Below, piece after piece: positions 54,356-63,951 of a DNA stretch of 64,000 nucleotides. Origin of the DNA: Granulosicoccus sp045106855 (lineage in GTDB: Bacteria > Pseudomonadota > Gammaproteobacteria > Granulosicoccales > Granulosicoccaceae); contig JBGCFI010000002.1 in assembly GCA_045106855.1 (NCBI GenBank), positions 191,078-255,077 on the forward strand. Reading direction: 5' to 3'. The translations under genes and the position numbers were made by a program. Under the pieces are notes generated by a model that did no database searches, had not been told where the DNA came from, and saw only the letters and a program-made list of their open reading frames with translations. Every line of letters starts with the position of its first letter. Within the stretch, counting starts at the first letter, position 1.

Positions 54356-55732
54356 GTGAACAGGCGGGTTACCGCGAAATCATCCGAGTGTGTGGAAAAA
54401 TCCTCTTCTAAATCTGCTGTTGATCTATGTGAATTCGGATTGAGTCAAATAGTCAGGTTCCGTGCGGATGGCATGCAGCATATAAACGCTTCTATCGAGG
54501 CTGATCCGGACTATTGCCTGCCTATAATCATAAAAGCCTGCATGTTGCAAGGTGCGAACGATGCCCGATTTGATCGTGAAGTAGCTAATTTGATTGAACA
54601 AGGCTATCAGAGGCTGCCATCCGGTCAGCATTATGAATCCGGGCTATTGAAGGCAGTTGCTGCGGCTAATGCTGGTCGCGGTTTTGAGGCAGCTACCTTG
54701 TATGAGCAGCTGCTGCTGGACTCACCCGACAATCTATTTTTACATCTGTTGGCACAAGAGCAAACATTCTGGTTGGGTAAACCACAATGGATGCGAAACC
54801 TCATTGAAGCCGCTGCACCAGTGTGGACGGAAGTTCACACGGATTTTGGCCCGTTTTTATCCTTGAGAGCGTTTGCAAATGAGGAGGCAGGTTATTCTAA
54901 TGAAGCCGAGTACTATGGTAGGGCTGCAGTAGAATTGGATTCCAGTGACGTGTGGGGCGCCCATGCCGTCGCTCACGTACTGGATATGAAAGGAGAATAT
55001 GGAAAAGGAATAGACTGGTTAGAGGGTCTTAGCGTTAATTGGACACATGCTAACCAGATGCGGCACCACTTGTGGTGGCATATCTGTCTATTTTTATTTG
55101 AAACTGGAGATTATGATCGTATTCTCAGCCTATTGAATACTCAAATCAGAAATCTTGATTCGCCCTTGGTCAAGGCCTCGCCAAGTGCCACAATCGATAT
55201 TAACAATTACTCATCAATACTGATTCGCCTGGAGCTTTACGGTGTGGATGTGTCCAGCCATTGGCAAACCTTACAACCAGTATGCTCAGAGCGTGTGACA
55301 AATCACGGTAGTGCGTTCAGCAATATACATGACATGTTTGTGCTTAGTGGAGCGGGTGATGTTCTGCAGGCTAATGCTTTATTTGAAAGCATGTTACAGC
55401 ACTTTTCAGCACCAAATCAGGTAGGTTCTGTAGCCGAGGTTTATCATACCGTAGGTATCCCCGTTTGTGAGGCAATTCTGGCTTTCAGGAAAAAAGACTA
55501 CAACCGTGTTTTACTCAAGCTGGGTGGTATCCGTCATCATCTACAGATGATGGGTGCCAGTCATGCGCAACGCGATGTATTTTTTCATTTGCTGGTATAT
55601 GCGGCGGAACAGGTGCAGCGTAATGATCTACGAGCGTTATACCTCAAGGATATCGAGAGCCTGGGATTTCACAATGTAGAAACCCGAGCAGCTTACAAAG
55701 GGGCCCAGAGTAGGAAACGTGTTAGTCAATAA
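54356..55732 (+). CDS. TTC38-like tetratricopeptide-repeat protein
   Basis: A 458-residue, mostly helical protein. The stretch DSSDVWGAHAVAHVLDMKGEYGKGIDWLEG followed by NQMRHHLWWHICLFLFETGDYDRIL is the diagnostic signature of the TTC38 family (tetratricopeptide repeat protein 38), known from animals and bacteria without an established function. No signal peptide. It starts with GTG at 54356, with a weak ribosome-binding site. Its position between choline-sulfatase and a 2-oxoglutarate oxygenase may be incidental. Confidence 0.82.
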   Translation: MNRRVTAKSSECVEKSSSKSAVDLCEFGLSQIVRFRADGMQHINASIEADPDYCLPIIIKACMLQGANDARFDREVANLIEQGYQRLPSGQHYESGLLKAVAAANAGRGFEAATLYEQLLLDSPDNLFLHLLAQEQTFWLGKPQWMRNLIEAAAPVWTEVHTDFGPFLSLRAFANEEAGYSNEAEYYGRAAVELDSSDVWGAHAVAHVLDMKGEYGKGIDWLEGLSVNWTHANQMRHHLWWHICLFLFETGDYDRILSLLNTQIRNLDSPLVKASPSATIDINNYSSILIRLELYGVDVSSHWQTLQPVCSERVTNHGSAFSNIHDMFVLSGAGDVLQANALFESMLQHFSAPNQVGSVAEVYHTVGIPVCEAILAFRKKDYNRVLLKLGGIRHHLQMMGASHAQRDVFFHLLVYAAEQVQRNDLRALYLKDIESLGFHNVETRAAYKGAQSRKRVSQ

Positions 55733-55922
55733 GCGTTAACCGATGGAGCATCGTGTTGAAATAACTGCGTAAACTATCTGGGGTGTTTACATAAAATATA
55801 CCAGTAAATGGTTGCTAATCAACCTCTGTAAAGATTCGTCAAGTAGCTGTAAACGAGCAGGAAGGTAATACGGGAGACCATCGACTTTACCTCACTAAAA
55901 GCGACTACGCAGCAGCTAATCT

Positions 55923-56948
55923 TTATTCGCTTTTCTCAAGATTTTCCAGACAAACGTCAGCGTAGAAAGCGTCTCTTACGTCCGGGTGGGATCGCATACG
56001 GGTTTTCAGAGTATTCACACCATAGGTTGTGAATACGGGATTTTCAGGGTCTGAGTTTTGTCCGCCTACGGATTTCGCCGCCAGATGTTTGGGAAGAGTG
56101 ACGGGTTCAAAGCTCGCATCCAGGCGCGGATTAACGAAGTAGGCGATGGAGATTCGTTGCTGTCCCGGGGGCGGACTGACTACCTGATGTTTGGTTGCTC
56201 GTAAATAACCGCGGGTTGCGGACTGCATCATTTCGCCCAGGTTAACGACGAAGGTTCCGGGACGAGACTCGACATCGATCAGTTTACCGTCACTCATGAC
56301 TTGCAGGCCGGGAATGGAATCTTGCAAGATAAAAGTGATTAGCCCACTATCATTGTGGAGGCCGAGTCCTTGGCCACTGCCACCGTGCTCTGGTTGCGCT
56401 GGGTAACGAATAATTTTTACCCGGGTATAGGGAGCTGGTGTCATCTTGCTGTCAAAGTAATCTGTCCGCTGACCCAGGCCGTCGGCCAAAGCTCGCATGA
56501 GTGCCAGTCCCAAAGGCTCCATTTGCGCCATCCACTCACTGATCGTTGTGATCATAGAGGGCAGACTGTCAGGCCATTGATTCGGTCCTCGTAAGCGTGC
56601 CCATGGTGGATCGTCGGGGGCCAGTGTTGGTGCAGTCTCTTCAGGGCCGATATCAAGTTGATCACGCCAATCGATACGACCATTTGTTCTCTCGTTTTTT
56701 AGCAGAGTGTATCCGCGAAAAGCAGCTGACTGGCCTATAGCCAATTGTTCACGTTCATTATCTGGTAAATCGAAAAATTGATTGGCGACGGAAAGAGCCT
56801 TGTCATTGTATTGTGCGTCGACACCGTGACCTGTCAAATAAAAAAAACCAGCACCGTGACAAGTTTCGTGCAGTTGTTCAACGAAACATCTGGAGTCGTC
56901 GTTATCTGGATTGAGCAAATAGGGAGATATATCAAGTTCAGGAAGCAT
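55923..56948 (-). CDS. 2-oxoglutarate/Fe(II) oxygenase, isopenicillin-N-synthase family
   Basis: A 341-residue enzyme with the DIOX_N domain (about 1-120) and 2OG-Fe(II) oxygenase domain. The iron ligands are His and Asp of LHNDSG near residue 198 and His in ATKHQVV near 258, with the RxS motif RISIAYFVNP binding 2-oxoglutarate. Bacterial members hydroxylate or demethylate small molecules, including amino acids and N-methyl compounds. It is monocistronic. The substrate cannot be told from sequence. Confidence 0.9.
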   Translation of the reverse strand: MLPELDISPYLLNPDNDDSRCFVEQLHETCHGAGFFYLTGHGVDAQYNDKALSVANQFFDLPDNEREQLAIGQSAAFRGYTLLKNERTNGRIDWRDQLDIGPEETAPTLAPDDPPWARLRGPNQWPDSLPSMITTISEWMAQMEPLGLALMRALADGLGQRTDYFDSKMTPAPYTRVKIIRYPAQPEHGGSGQGLGLHNDSGLITFILQDSIPGLQVMSDGKLIDVESRPGTFVVNLGEMMQSATRGYLRATKHQVVSPPPGQQRISIAYFVNPRLDASFEPVTLPKHLAAKSVGGQNSDPENPVFTTYGVNTLKTRMRSHPDVRDAFYADVCLENLEKSE

Positions 56949-57476
56949 ACAAACAGGGTTTCCGAATTCACTGTCTAGTTGACCAGACTCTACCGGTTTT
57001 TACAGAATGCTTCAATTATTGGTAAGAACAATATTTTCTCAAGCAAATTAAACGGATTTCCTGGTACACGTTGTGAGATTGAACGCGTGGGGTATGGCCT
57101 GGAAGCTAGCATTGATATTAGCTCACTATCTATACCTTGGAGAGGTCAAGTGTGCAGTTCTGCGAGTAGCTAGCAGTATGAGAATGATCTTTCTCAGGTC
57201 TGTGTTTTTTACACAGATCAACGATAGAATAGGTAAAATATCGGCAATGTATTTAGAATGAAAATCCGGAATTCGAAGTGGTGAAATTTGTGTAGAGAGT
57301 GGCTCCAAGCCACATTGAAATCGCCCTGGAATATTGATCTCCCTGGATACCGTCTTATGATTTTAGTGGCTGAACAGTGCTGGATAAAAAGTAAATTCAC
57401 GCAGGCGATCGCTCGGGTTGATTTTGTGTTAACAACCCAGTCGTCGTTTATAAAGCTAGACTACGATATTTAGGCA
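56949..57476. other. Intergenic region between oxygenase and coaA
   Basis: A 528-bp space between divergent genes with the promoters of both. Several short frames occur on both strands but none has domain features. AT-rich around 57190-57240. No riboswitch or RNA was recognised. Confidence 0.4.
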
Positions 57477-58436
57477 GTGGATAAAAAAGCAACTATGGAA
57501 CGCGATCAAGCGGCGCCTTATCGTAGTTTTACCATCGATGAGTGGGCAACACTTCGGGCAAACACCCCTCAACCGCTGACAGAGCAGGAACTCGCTGCCT
57601 TGCGCGGCAGAAACGAGAGGGTATCGCTAGAAGAAGTTGATCAGGTGTATCTGGCGTTGTCCCGACTGATCAGCTTGCATGTGGGATCTGTACAACGACT
57701 CAACGTCGGAATACGCCAGTTTGTCAATGTTGAGCAAGGCAAGGTGCCTTTTATCATCGGTATTGCCGGGTCGGTGGCCGTGGGAAAAAGCACCGTTGCG
57801 CGAGTTCTTCAGTCGTTACTCGCTCGCTGGTCGGAACACCCGTCTGTTGATTTAATTTCAACGGATGGGTTTCTTTACAGTACCGCTGAGCTCAAGCGAA
57901 GAGATCTCATGCATAGAAAAGGTTTTCCTGAGAGCTTTGACCGAAACTCCCTATTGCAGTTTTTAACCGATGTAAAAAGCGGAAAAACCAATCTGAAGGC
58001 ACCTGTCTATTCCCATTTGACCTACGACATTGTGCCAGACGAATATATCTGTGTTAACCAGCCAGACATTCTGATTGTGGAAGGGCTGAACGTTTTACAA
58101 ACACGAGGCGCTAAACTGGGTGAGCCGAATGTGTTTGTTTCGGATTACTTTGATTTCTCTTTGTACATAGATGCAGAAGCAGACGTTATTCGCCGCTGGT
58201 ACATTGATCGATTTCTAGCGTTAAGGCACACGGTGTTTAACCAGCCGGGAGCCTATTTCAGCCATTACGCTTCATTGGATGAAGACCAGGCTGTAGAAAC
58301 GGCCACTCTAATTTGGGAATCAATTAATCGTGTCAATCTAATAGAGAATATCTTGCCGACAAAAAACAGGGCAAGACTCATCTTGCACAAGAGCAGTAAC
58401 CACATGATAGATGAAGTGCATTTACGGAAAATGTAA
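57477..58436 (+). CDS. coaA: Pantothenate kinase, type I
   Basis: A 319-residue enzyme catalysing the first step of coenzyme A synthesis, ATP-dependent phosphorylation of pantothenate. Walker A is GSVAVGKST at about residues 98-106; DLISTDGFLYS, HRKGFPESFD and FSLYIDAEADVIRRWYIDRF are conserved CoaA segments. Length matches E. coli CoaA (316). The start is a GTG at 57477; an ATG six codons later (57495) is an equally plausible start because no good ribosome-binding site favours either. Confidence 0.94.
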   Translation: MDKKATMERDQAAPYRSFTIDEWATLRANTPQPLTEQELAALRGRNERVSLEEVDQVYLALSRLISLHVGSVQRLNVGIRQFVNVEQGKVPFIIGIAGSVAVGKSTVARVLQSLLARWSEHPSVDLISTDGFLYSTAELKRRDLMHRKGFPESFDRNSLLQFLTDVKSGKTNLKAPVYSHLTYDIVPDEYICVNQPDILIVEGLNVLQTRGAKLGEPNVFVSDYFDFSLYIDAEADVIRRWYIDRFLALRHTVFNQPGAYFSHYASLDEDQAVETATLIWESINRVNLIENILPTKNRARLILHKSSNHMIDEVHLRKM

Positions 58437-58637
58437 ATATTAAATAATGTAGCAGACGCTTAAACTATCGATGCGTTAGTGGTTAATATCTATAAAAATT
58501 TCATGACAAGCCCTGACAGGTTCGAGTTTAGTAGAATTGCACCCCGCGTCATACGAGGCACAACCCACCCATCAATGATGTGTGTATCGTCTGGATTATC
58601 GTGGATTTTACATCAATCTGGTACCGTGCCCAATGCA

Positions 58638-59234
58638 CTAGTCCAGTGCATAAGTTTGTGCCAGCAACATGTCGTATATCGAAATTTCGTAGCTCTGCGC
58701 GTTTACTTGAAATTTAGCGAGTCGAACAACCTTCGCTGAAGAGGCCAGGTTTTGGGCCTGATCCGCCATCATTACACCACCCTCATGGTGTGCGCGCATC
58801 AATTCTAGCCAGCGTCGTCCACGCGATCGTCCTTCAAGTGTTGACAGTTCGGCCAATTGTTCTTCGCTCGCGTACCCCGGCATCATGCCTATTGGCATGC
58901 CTGTGCCCCGATTGGCACCCATCCAGGCCATTACTCTCTCAGGAGGCACTGTTGATGCGCCCCAATCTGTAAGCCACGCTCGCATCTGGCCCACTTCAAT
59001 GGCCTGGTTTTGCAGCACCTCCGCTGCGGCCGCTTGCACGGAGTCTCCGGTGTCGCGACCTAGAACGCGTTGGCACATTGCCAGTGCTTGCAAATGGTGA
59101 ACAGACATATCCTGGCAAAAGCCTATATCAGCGTCTCCCGCAGGTTCTGATTCGGCTGCAACCACTGAACCTACCATGACGGATGCTGGAATCAGCGTGC
59201 TCGCCGTTAAAAATTGACGTCTATTGGTTTTCAT
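58638..59234 (-). CDS. DUF305-family exported protein
   Basis: A 198-residue protein. The N-terminus MKTNRRQFLTASTLIPASVMVG has a twin-arginine motif (NRRQFL) and cleavage near VVAAE, so it is probably Tat-exported. The DUF305 four-helix domain has two His-rich helices: FCQDMSVHHLQALAMCQ (about residue 40) and LMRAHHEGGVMMA (about 148), whose Met and His residues suggest metal binding. Its ATG overlaps the stop of the YHYH-domain lipoprotein gene (ATGA), so the two are a coupled pair. Confidence 0.88.
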   Translation of the reverse strand: MKTNRRQFLTASTLIPASVMVGSVVAAESEPAGDADIGFCQDMSVHHLQALAMCQRVLGRDTGDSVQAAAAEVLQNQAIEVGQMRAWLTDWGASTVPPERVMAWMGANRGTGMPIGMMPGYASEEQLAELSTLEGRSRGRRWLELMRAHHEGGVMMADQAQNLASSAKVVRLAKFQVNAQSYEISIYDMLLAQTYALD

Positions 59235-60145
59235 TGTACGCCCGCGGGGCCATTGGGCCTTTGTTGTGCCTCCGTATCAATGACACCGCGATAACAACCT
59301 AGTGTGTAGGGAAAACCATCTGTGGTGTAGTAGGCATAGTTGCCGTCTTCATCGGTCCGTCCGTTGCATTGATCCAGATCACCAGAACCTTCAGCATATG
59401 TATGAGCAGAAAGTGTGTCCGTGGCAAACAATGTTGGATCGCTTAGAAACCATGAAGAGGTATATAGGTTATTGCCAGAGTAAATAGGATAGCCGTCGAA
59501 AGCGTAGCCAAACAACACAGGCCCGTTATTGAGATCGTCTTCTGAAAAAAGGCAGTAGTCAGTACCGACGACACTAAATGTGTGGTAGTGGTAACCACCT
59601 GGCCCATTGTGACCGCCACATTCAATAAAGTTGGGCATCGACAACACATCGCCACCTGTACCTTCGGTAGCAGCATAAATTGGAATGCCATTTATCGCGA
59701 TACCCAATGGACCTATAACAGGAACAGGTATGACATCGGTAGATTGGATTGGCGTAGCCGGTATTGTATATTCGAGATCGAAAGCGCGAGGACTACCAGG
59801 GGAAGTTTCAATATACGGAAAATCCGGAATTTGATTCGATGTGACAATAACATTGTCGTCAACGCAAGAAGCACTCACTTCTGGCTCAGGTAATCCTAAA
59901 TCATCGTTGGCAGAACCACGTGTTACAAATTTCATGGCTATGTCTTCGCACGATAATGCAACTGATGGAGTGTTATTCGAAGGTATTTCATCTGCTGGCG
60001 TATCATCAGTAGTCGGGCTATCTGTAGGTGGTTCTTGTAGCTCTGTCGCTGTGTCATCGTCAGAACTACAAGCGGTCGCCAACATTACAACTAGAGCGAC
60101 TGAGCTGGTGGTGAGCAGGGCACTTTTGGCTATTCTGTTTGTCAT
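59231..60145 (-). CDS. YHYH-domain lipoprotein
   Basis: A 304-residue protein with a lipoprotein signal (MLATACSS) and a Pro/Thr/Asp linker. The YHYH domain lies at about residues 95-290 and includes the signature GGYHYHT, preceded by ECGGHNGPG and followed by LFGYAFDGYPIYSGN. Paired cysteines probably form disulfides. The YHYH family has no firm function; motif residues look suited to binding a metal. ATG at 60145 is preferred to TTG at 60148. It is followed by the overlapping DUF305 gene. Confidence 0.85.
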   Translation of the reverse strand: MTNRIAKSALLTTSSVALVVMLATACSSDDDTATELQEPPTDSPTTDDTPADEIPSNNTPSVALSCEDIAMKFVTRGSANDDLGLPEPEVSASCVDDNVIVTSNQIPDFPYIETSPGSPRAFDLEYTIPATPIQSTDVIPVPVIGPLGIAINGIPIYAATEGTGGDVLSMPNFIECGGHNGPGGYHYHTFSVVGTDYCLFSEDDLNNGPVLFGYAFDGYPIYSGNNLYTSSWFLSDPTLFATDTLSAHTYAEGSGDLDQCNGRTDEDGNYAYYTTDGFPYTLGCYRGVIDTEAQQRPNGPAGVQ

Positions 60146-61096
60146 CAATGCATTCCGTAGTTAATTGATAGTAGTAAAAGAACAAAAAGCTCATAGTGAA
60201 ATAAGATATGTTTAGCGCTGTGAAATTTCTATGAACTATTAGAAAAATAGTCTTTGACAATATGTCGCCGTTAAGTTTTGAAGACTAGCTGTAAAAACCT
60301 GTTTTTTTATCCAAACGAATGAGAGTGGGAATTGGCTTTTGGGATGGTGAATTGTTGTTCGATATAAGTTGTGTATTTCGCGATTAGACAGCTGAGCGTC
60401 CGGTCAACAATGTGTATGGCAGCATATTACACCACCGAATGTGCAAGAAATCAGGATATTGTTTACCCGCTTCCTGATGAGGAAATACTCTGTTTAAAAA
60501 ATATCCAGTTGGTAATCACGCTTTCATACCCAATGCCTGTTTTTGTATCAGGCGGCTATGAATGAGGCAAGCTCATTGTACTGACGATATAGTTACCTTA
60601 AGTTTTAAGCATCATCAACCACTTGCAATCTGTATTTATAAGGCTTGATTAAATTCTGGAGAGAGCGTTAAAACTATGGATTGCACCATTGTCATTCCTG
60701 GTGTTGTCAATACAGTGATGTTTACTATGCACGCTCAAAGTATCGGCTATGGCTTGACTAAGACGTTAGTTATTTTTTAATCCTGAGTGCTTTCACAGGT
60801 ATATTGAATGTGTAGGTTGTAGACTAACTCAAGCCTTTGTCATACAAGTTGTGGTATTGGGCTCACATAATCTATTCGCTTAATCTTTTACCTCTTATTG
60901 TAGTGCATATCTGTGTTGCCCTGGTTTACGAAGGGTTTTAAAAGAAGGTCGCTGAAGAAGATATGGCGCTCGACTCTACGTTACCGCCTTTCGTATAGTT
61001 TGTTCGCTTGATCGGAAGCGTTTGTATAAATCTGACGGGTTTATTTAGAAAGGGATATTTATGACATCACCAGGTGTATGTCGCCATTTCGGGCGA
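60146..61096. other. Near-kilobase stretch without a convincing gene
   Basis: About 950 bp, AT-rich, with only short open frames (such as 60371-60565) that show no family pattern. It contains the promoter region of the YHYH gene at its left end and decays into the NlpC/P60 remnant at its right end. I see no tRNA, hairpin array or mobile-element ends. Confidence 0.45.
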
Positions 61097-61404
61097 TCAG
61101 AAAAGTACACGTCTAAAGACGACATCCGAACGGTTCCAGTATTTGTCTGCGCTGGCGATCTGTACCTTTGGAGGGCTTGTTTCCAGGATTTGACCATTGC
61201 TCAAATAGATAACGATATGTCCGGGGTAGGCGATCAGGTCACCGCGTTGCAGCTGATTGCGAGTGACATTTTGCAAATGTCCTCCTGAGTTGGTCTCGTG
61301 ATCTTGATTCACCAGAGATGCGCTCATGGGCGGTGTCTAGGTAGGATGTGTAATATATAGCCGGGTTCGATGAGATCGGGGTTGATAACCTCTATCCACT
61401 CGAT
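61097..61404 (-). pseudogene. NlpC/P60 and LysM-like gene remnant
   Basis: The frame 61327-61097 encodes 76 residues whose later part, LQRGDLIAYPGHIVIYLSNG and on to RRVL, is the C-terminal half of an NlpC/P60 peptidase domain with its catalytic His, but no catalytic Cys. Immediately upstream in another frame (61404-61324) the codons read WIEVINPDLIEPGYILHILP, like the second half of a LysM cell-wall-binding module. Together they look like an eroded peptidoglycan hydrolase. A 4-bp ATGA overlap joins the two frames, so an expressed short protein is possible. Confidence 0.4.
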
Positions 61405-61533
61405 TCAACCGATGTTTATCCAGCCCTGAACAACAGCAAGGCGACTGTGGCAATCGAGCCCCTACATTCTTAAGTACCCGATGTGAACCGATTTTTGCAT
61501 TCAGCTCTTCAGGTTAACCGATTAACTGCCTGT

Positions 61534-61881
61534 ATGAATAAATCAACGAAAGCGGTACTTCTCTCGGCCCTTGCGTTCCCTGGCGCTGGGCATTGGTACC
61601 TGGGCAAACGCCGCCAGTCTGTGGTACTAATGCTGGCAATGTCTGCGGCTCTTTTTGTTTTGATGTCTAGTGCGTGGAGGCAAGCTAACCTCATTGCCGA
61701 AAAGGTGCTCAGTGGCGAAACACAAGCGGAGATTGGCGCTATTTTGAGTCAGATGGCAGAAACCAGAAGCGCTGACAGTTCCAGTTCAATAACCATCGCT
61801 ACTGCGATTCTGGGAATCGTTTGGGTTGTTGGTGTCATTGGTTCCTGGCTAGCCGCTCGGCATATACCTCCAAAAGAGTAG
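61534..61881 (+). CDS. Small membrane protein of unknown function
   Basis: From the ATG at 61534 (MNKSTKAVLLSALAFPGAGHWYLGKR) the protein is 115 residues; an earlier start at 61483 gives 132 but adds a stretch without family character. Two or three membrane segments occur at about residues 7-20, 28-45 and 85-105. The motif FPGAGHWYLGK resembles the TM2-like short families with a GxGxxYLGK signature. Function unknown. It is convergent with the TIR gene. Confidence 0.65.
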   Translation: MNKSTKAVLLSALAFPGAGHWYLGKRRQSVVLMLAMSAALFVLMSSAWRQANLIAEKVLSGETQAEIGAILSQMAETRSADSSSSITIATAILGIVWVVGVIGSWLAARHIPPKE

Positions 61882-61900
61882 TGTTGGTAGCATTGGAGAG

Positions 61901-62899
61901 CTATTCCAGTTTAACCAGAGCGCCGAAATCTTGTTGAGAGCTACCGTTGTATACGAACCAGCCTAAAGCCCGACCCGTATTAAATCCGGAAAACTCGCCT
62001 CGCCCAACACCCGATAACTCTATTTCGAGTTTGCCTGGCATCTTATCCATAAATCGAGCCTGGCCTGTAATGTTGCCGGCGCTTTCGACGCCATACGTGC
62101 CATCGTTATTTTCCTGAAAGATGTAAATTGTGCCGTCTTCAAACTGCCAGGTACCGCTGATGTCTGACTCTGGATGAGTAGGAGCGGATATCGTGATCTG
62201 CGGATCGGATGTTTCCGAGCCTGGGTTGGCAATCAAGTCTTTTCCAGGTACTGCCGTAGTCGGGTCAATAGGCTGGGCAGGGGGATTGATGCTAACCGCC
62301 TCATCACCATTGGTGTAGAGTCCAAAGGCCACCGCTGCAATAACAATAAGACTGACAAAAGCTACAATCCATTTAAATCCAGAAAATCTGCCAGATGACT
62401 TAGCTTGAGGAGTATCTGTCTCATGTGTAACTGGTGAGCCTATCCCGGGAACCACTTCAAGCAGACTGACCAGACGGGCAACATCGTTACTCCAACGACC
62501 CTGTTTATCAGAGATATCGTGAAACTGGTTTTCGTATATAAATTTGATGCTACCAAGATCCAGTTCTTTTGAAAGCCGGGTACCATCAAGGGTTACTGGA
62601 ATAATGGGCACGTCGAGTTCCTGAGCACGTAACAATTCCAGAGCCACGTAATTTATTTCATCGTTTATTCGCTCCAACCAGATTTTTTCCCACCTCGGAC
62701 CGATAACCAGAATTAATACCGCTGAACTGTGTAGATTTTCGTCAATGACGTTTTTCCACTTGGCACCGCCAGGAATGTCTGTCGCGTCTCTAAACACACG
62801 CCCCTTGCCAAATACACGTTCGAGTTCTTCCTCCAGCCGGCTGACATAGCCTGGGCTGTCATCGCGTCGGTAGCTTAGGAATATCCGATTCTTTCTCAT
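61901..62899 (-). CDS. TIR-domain membrane protein
   Basis: A 332-residue protein. Residues 1-150 form a TIR domain: FLSYRRDDSPGYVSRLEEEL (box 1), VFRDATDIPGGAKW (box 2), VLILVIGPRW, then a helix with INDEINYVALELL where the NADase catalytic Glu normally sits, and VPIIPVTLDGT. A membrane segment lies near 173-192, a Pro-rich linker near 200-250, and a beta-rich C-terminal domain (WQFEDGTIYIFQE onward) near 250-332. ATG at 62899 is preferred to a GTG at 62908. TIR proteins of this sort may cleave NAD or act as scaffolds. Confidence 0.82.
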   Translation of the reverse strand: MRKNRIFLSYRRDDSPGYVSRLEEELERVFGKGRVFRDATDIPGGAKWKNVIDENLHSSAVLILVIGPRWEKIWLERINDEINYVALELLRAQELDVPIIPVTLDGTRLSKELDLGSIKFIYENQFHDISDKQGRWSNDVARLVSLLEVVPGIGSPVTHETDTPQAKSSGRFSGFKWIVAFVSLIVIAAVAFGLYTNGDEAVSINPPAQPIDPTTAVPGKDLIANPGSETSDPQITISAPTHPESDISGTWQFEDGTIYIFQENNDGTYGVESAGNITGQARFMDKMPGKLEIELSGVGRGEFSGFNTGRALGWFVYNGSSQQDFGALVKLE

Positions 62900-63372
62900 A
62901 AAAAACACAGACTATACAGAACAATCAGAGTGTAGCAGGTTGTTTCCAGGGACTATGAAGCAGGCTTGATTTTGGATACGGGAAAGTACCGTGATTCGAC
63001 GCGCAATTCTGACGTATTAATTAAAATTCTCAGTGATGAAAAATGTACCGGGTCAATATCGCTAAATGTAGGAAATCAGGAGCATACGGTCTAGTCCGCA
63101 CCTCACTCGTTGCAGTAGTATTTGGCTCAAACCAAGCTGCTATATATTTATCAGCTCATACGACACTATGTCGAGGTGCATATCCACGCTTGCTAGCTGA
63201 ATCGCTACGACGTATTTAAATCTCTGGTTACGTCGATAAAACATTGGTTATTCCTGGCCTCACAGATCAATAGGAGACAACACGTGAGCGTAAATTGAAT
63301 GGATGGCTGACGCTTAGCTGTTACTGTCTGTTAGTTGGCACTTAAAGCGTGGTGCTAAAAGATTTGCTTTTC
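62900..63372. other. Intergenic region upstream of the TIR gene
   Basis: A 473-bp gap between two minus-strand genes. It carries the TIR promoter and the trailer of the periplasmic protein gene. No gene, terminator or repeat was recognised. Confidence 0.4.
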
Positions 63373-63951
63373 TTAGTGATCATTCATTACTGCGCGCGCT
63401 CCTGAGTGGATATCCATGCCATACACCTCTGCCATCGGCACAGACAAATTCAATTCGGCACCTTTATCTAACAAAGTGGACACGACCAGACGCCCATGAT
63501 TTTCAGGTAAGTCAGCCCTTGTTACCAGTAAATATGCGCCATCATCGAGTAATACTTGTAATTTTACGGGCCCATATTCCTCAAAAGGTGGAGTGCCTTC
63601 GAACATAGCTTTAGCATCAGCATAAGACAACACAGCTACCTTGGCCTGGTCAGTTTTTAACAAGCTTGCCATACGCACAAAGTTTCTCGCACGACTAACA
63701 ACCGCTTTGGACTCTGGCAAATGCTCTGCCAACACGGCAACCCACTTATCAGCAATGGCATCACCGATTAGATCGGCGCGAGTCGTTAATACCTGTAGAT
63801 GCCGCACTCGATAGGCATCCCATTGCGCATAAGGTGTATGGGCGTTGAGCGTAGAGTAGGATAGGAGCATTGCGATAAGCGAGATGGCGCCAAATAGCCT
63901 GCTAACGTTTGTTAGCAGGCACTTGCGCGTTGATGATGCAGGGTTAGACAT
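63373..63951 (-). CDS. Periplasmic protein resembling solute-binding (TAXI-type) proteins
   Basis: A 192-residue protein with a signal peptide (hydrophobic to about residue 37, cleavage near LNAHT). The sequence VRMASLLKTDQAKVAVLSYADAKAMFEG and FEEYGPVKLQVLLDDGAYLLVTRADLP resembles the ligand-facing part of TAXI/TRAP-type binding proteins, but at 192 residues it is shorter than the usual 300. No transporter genes are adjacent in this window, although the window ends shortly upstream. Function tentative. Confidence 0.6.
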   Translation of the reverse strand: MSNPASSTRKCLLTNVSRLFGAISLIAMLLSYSTLNAHTPYAQWDAYRVRHLQVLTTRADLIGDAIADKWVAVLAEHLPESKAVVSRARNFVRMASLLKTDQAKVAVLSYADAKAMFEGTPPFEEYGPVKLQVLLDDGAYLLVTRADLPENHGRLVVSTLLDKGAELNLSVPMAEVYGMDIHSGARAVMNDH

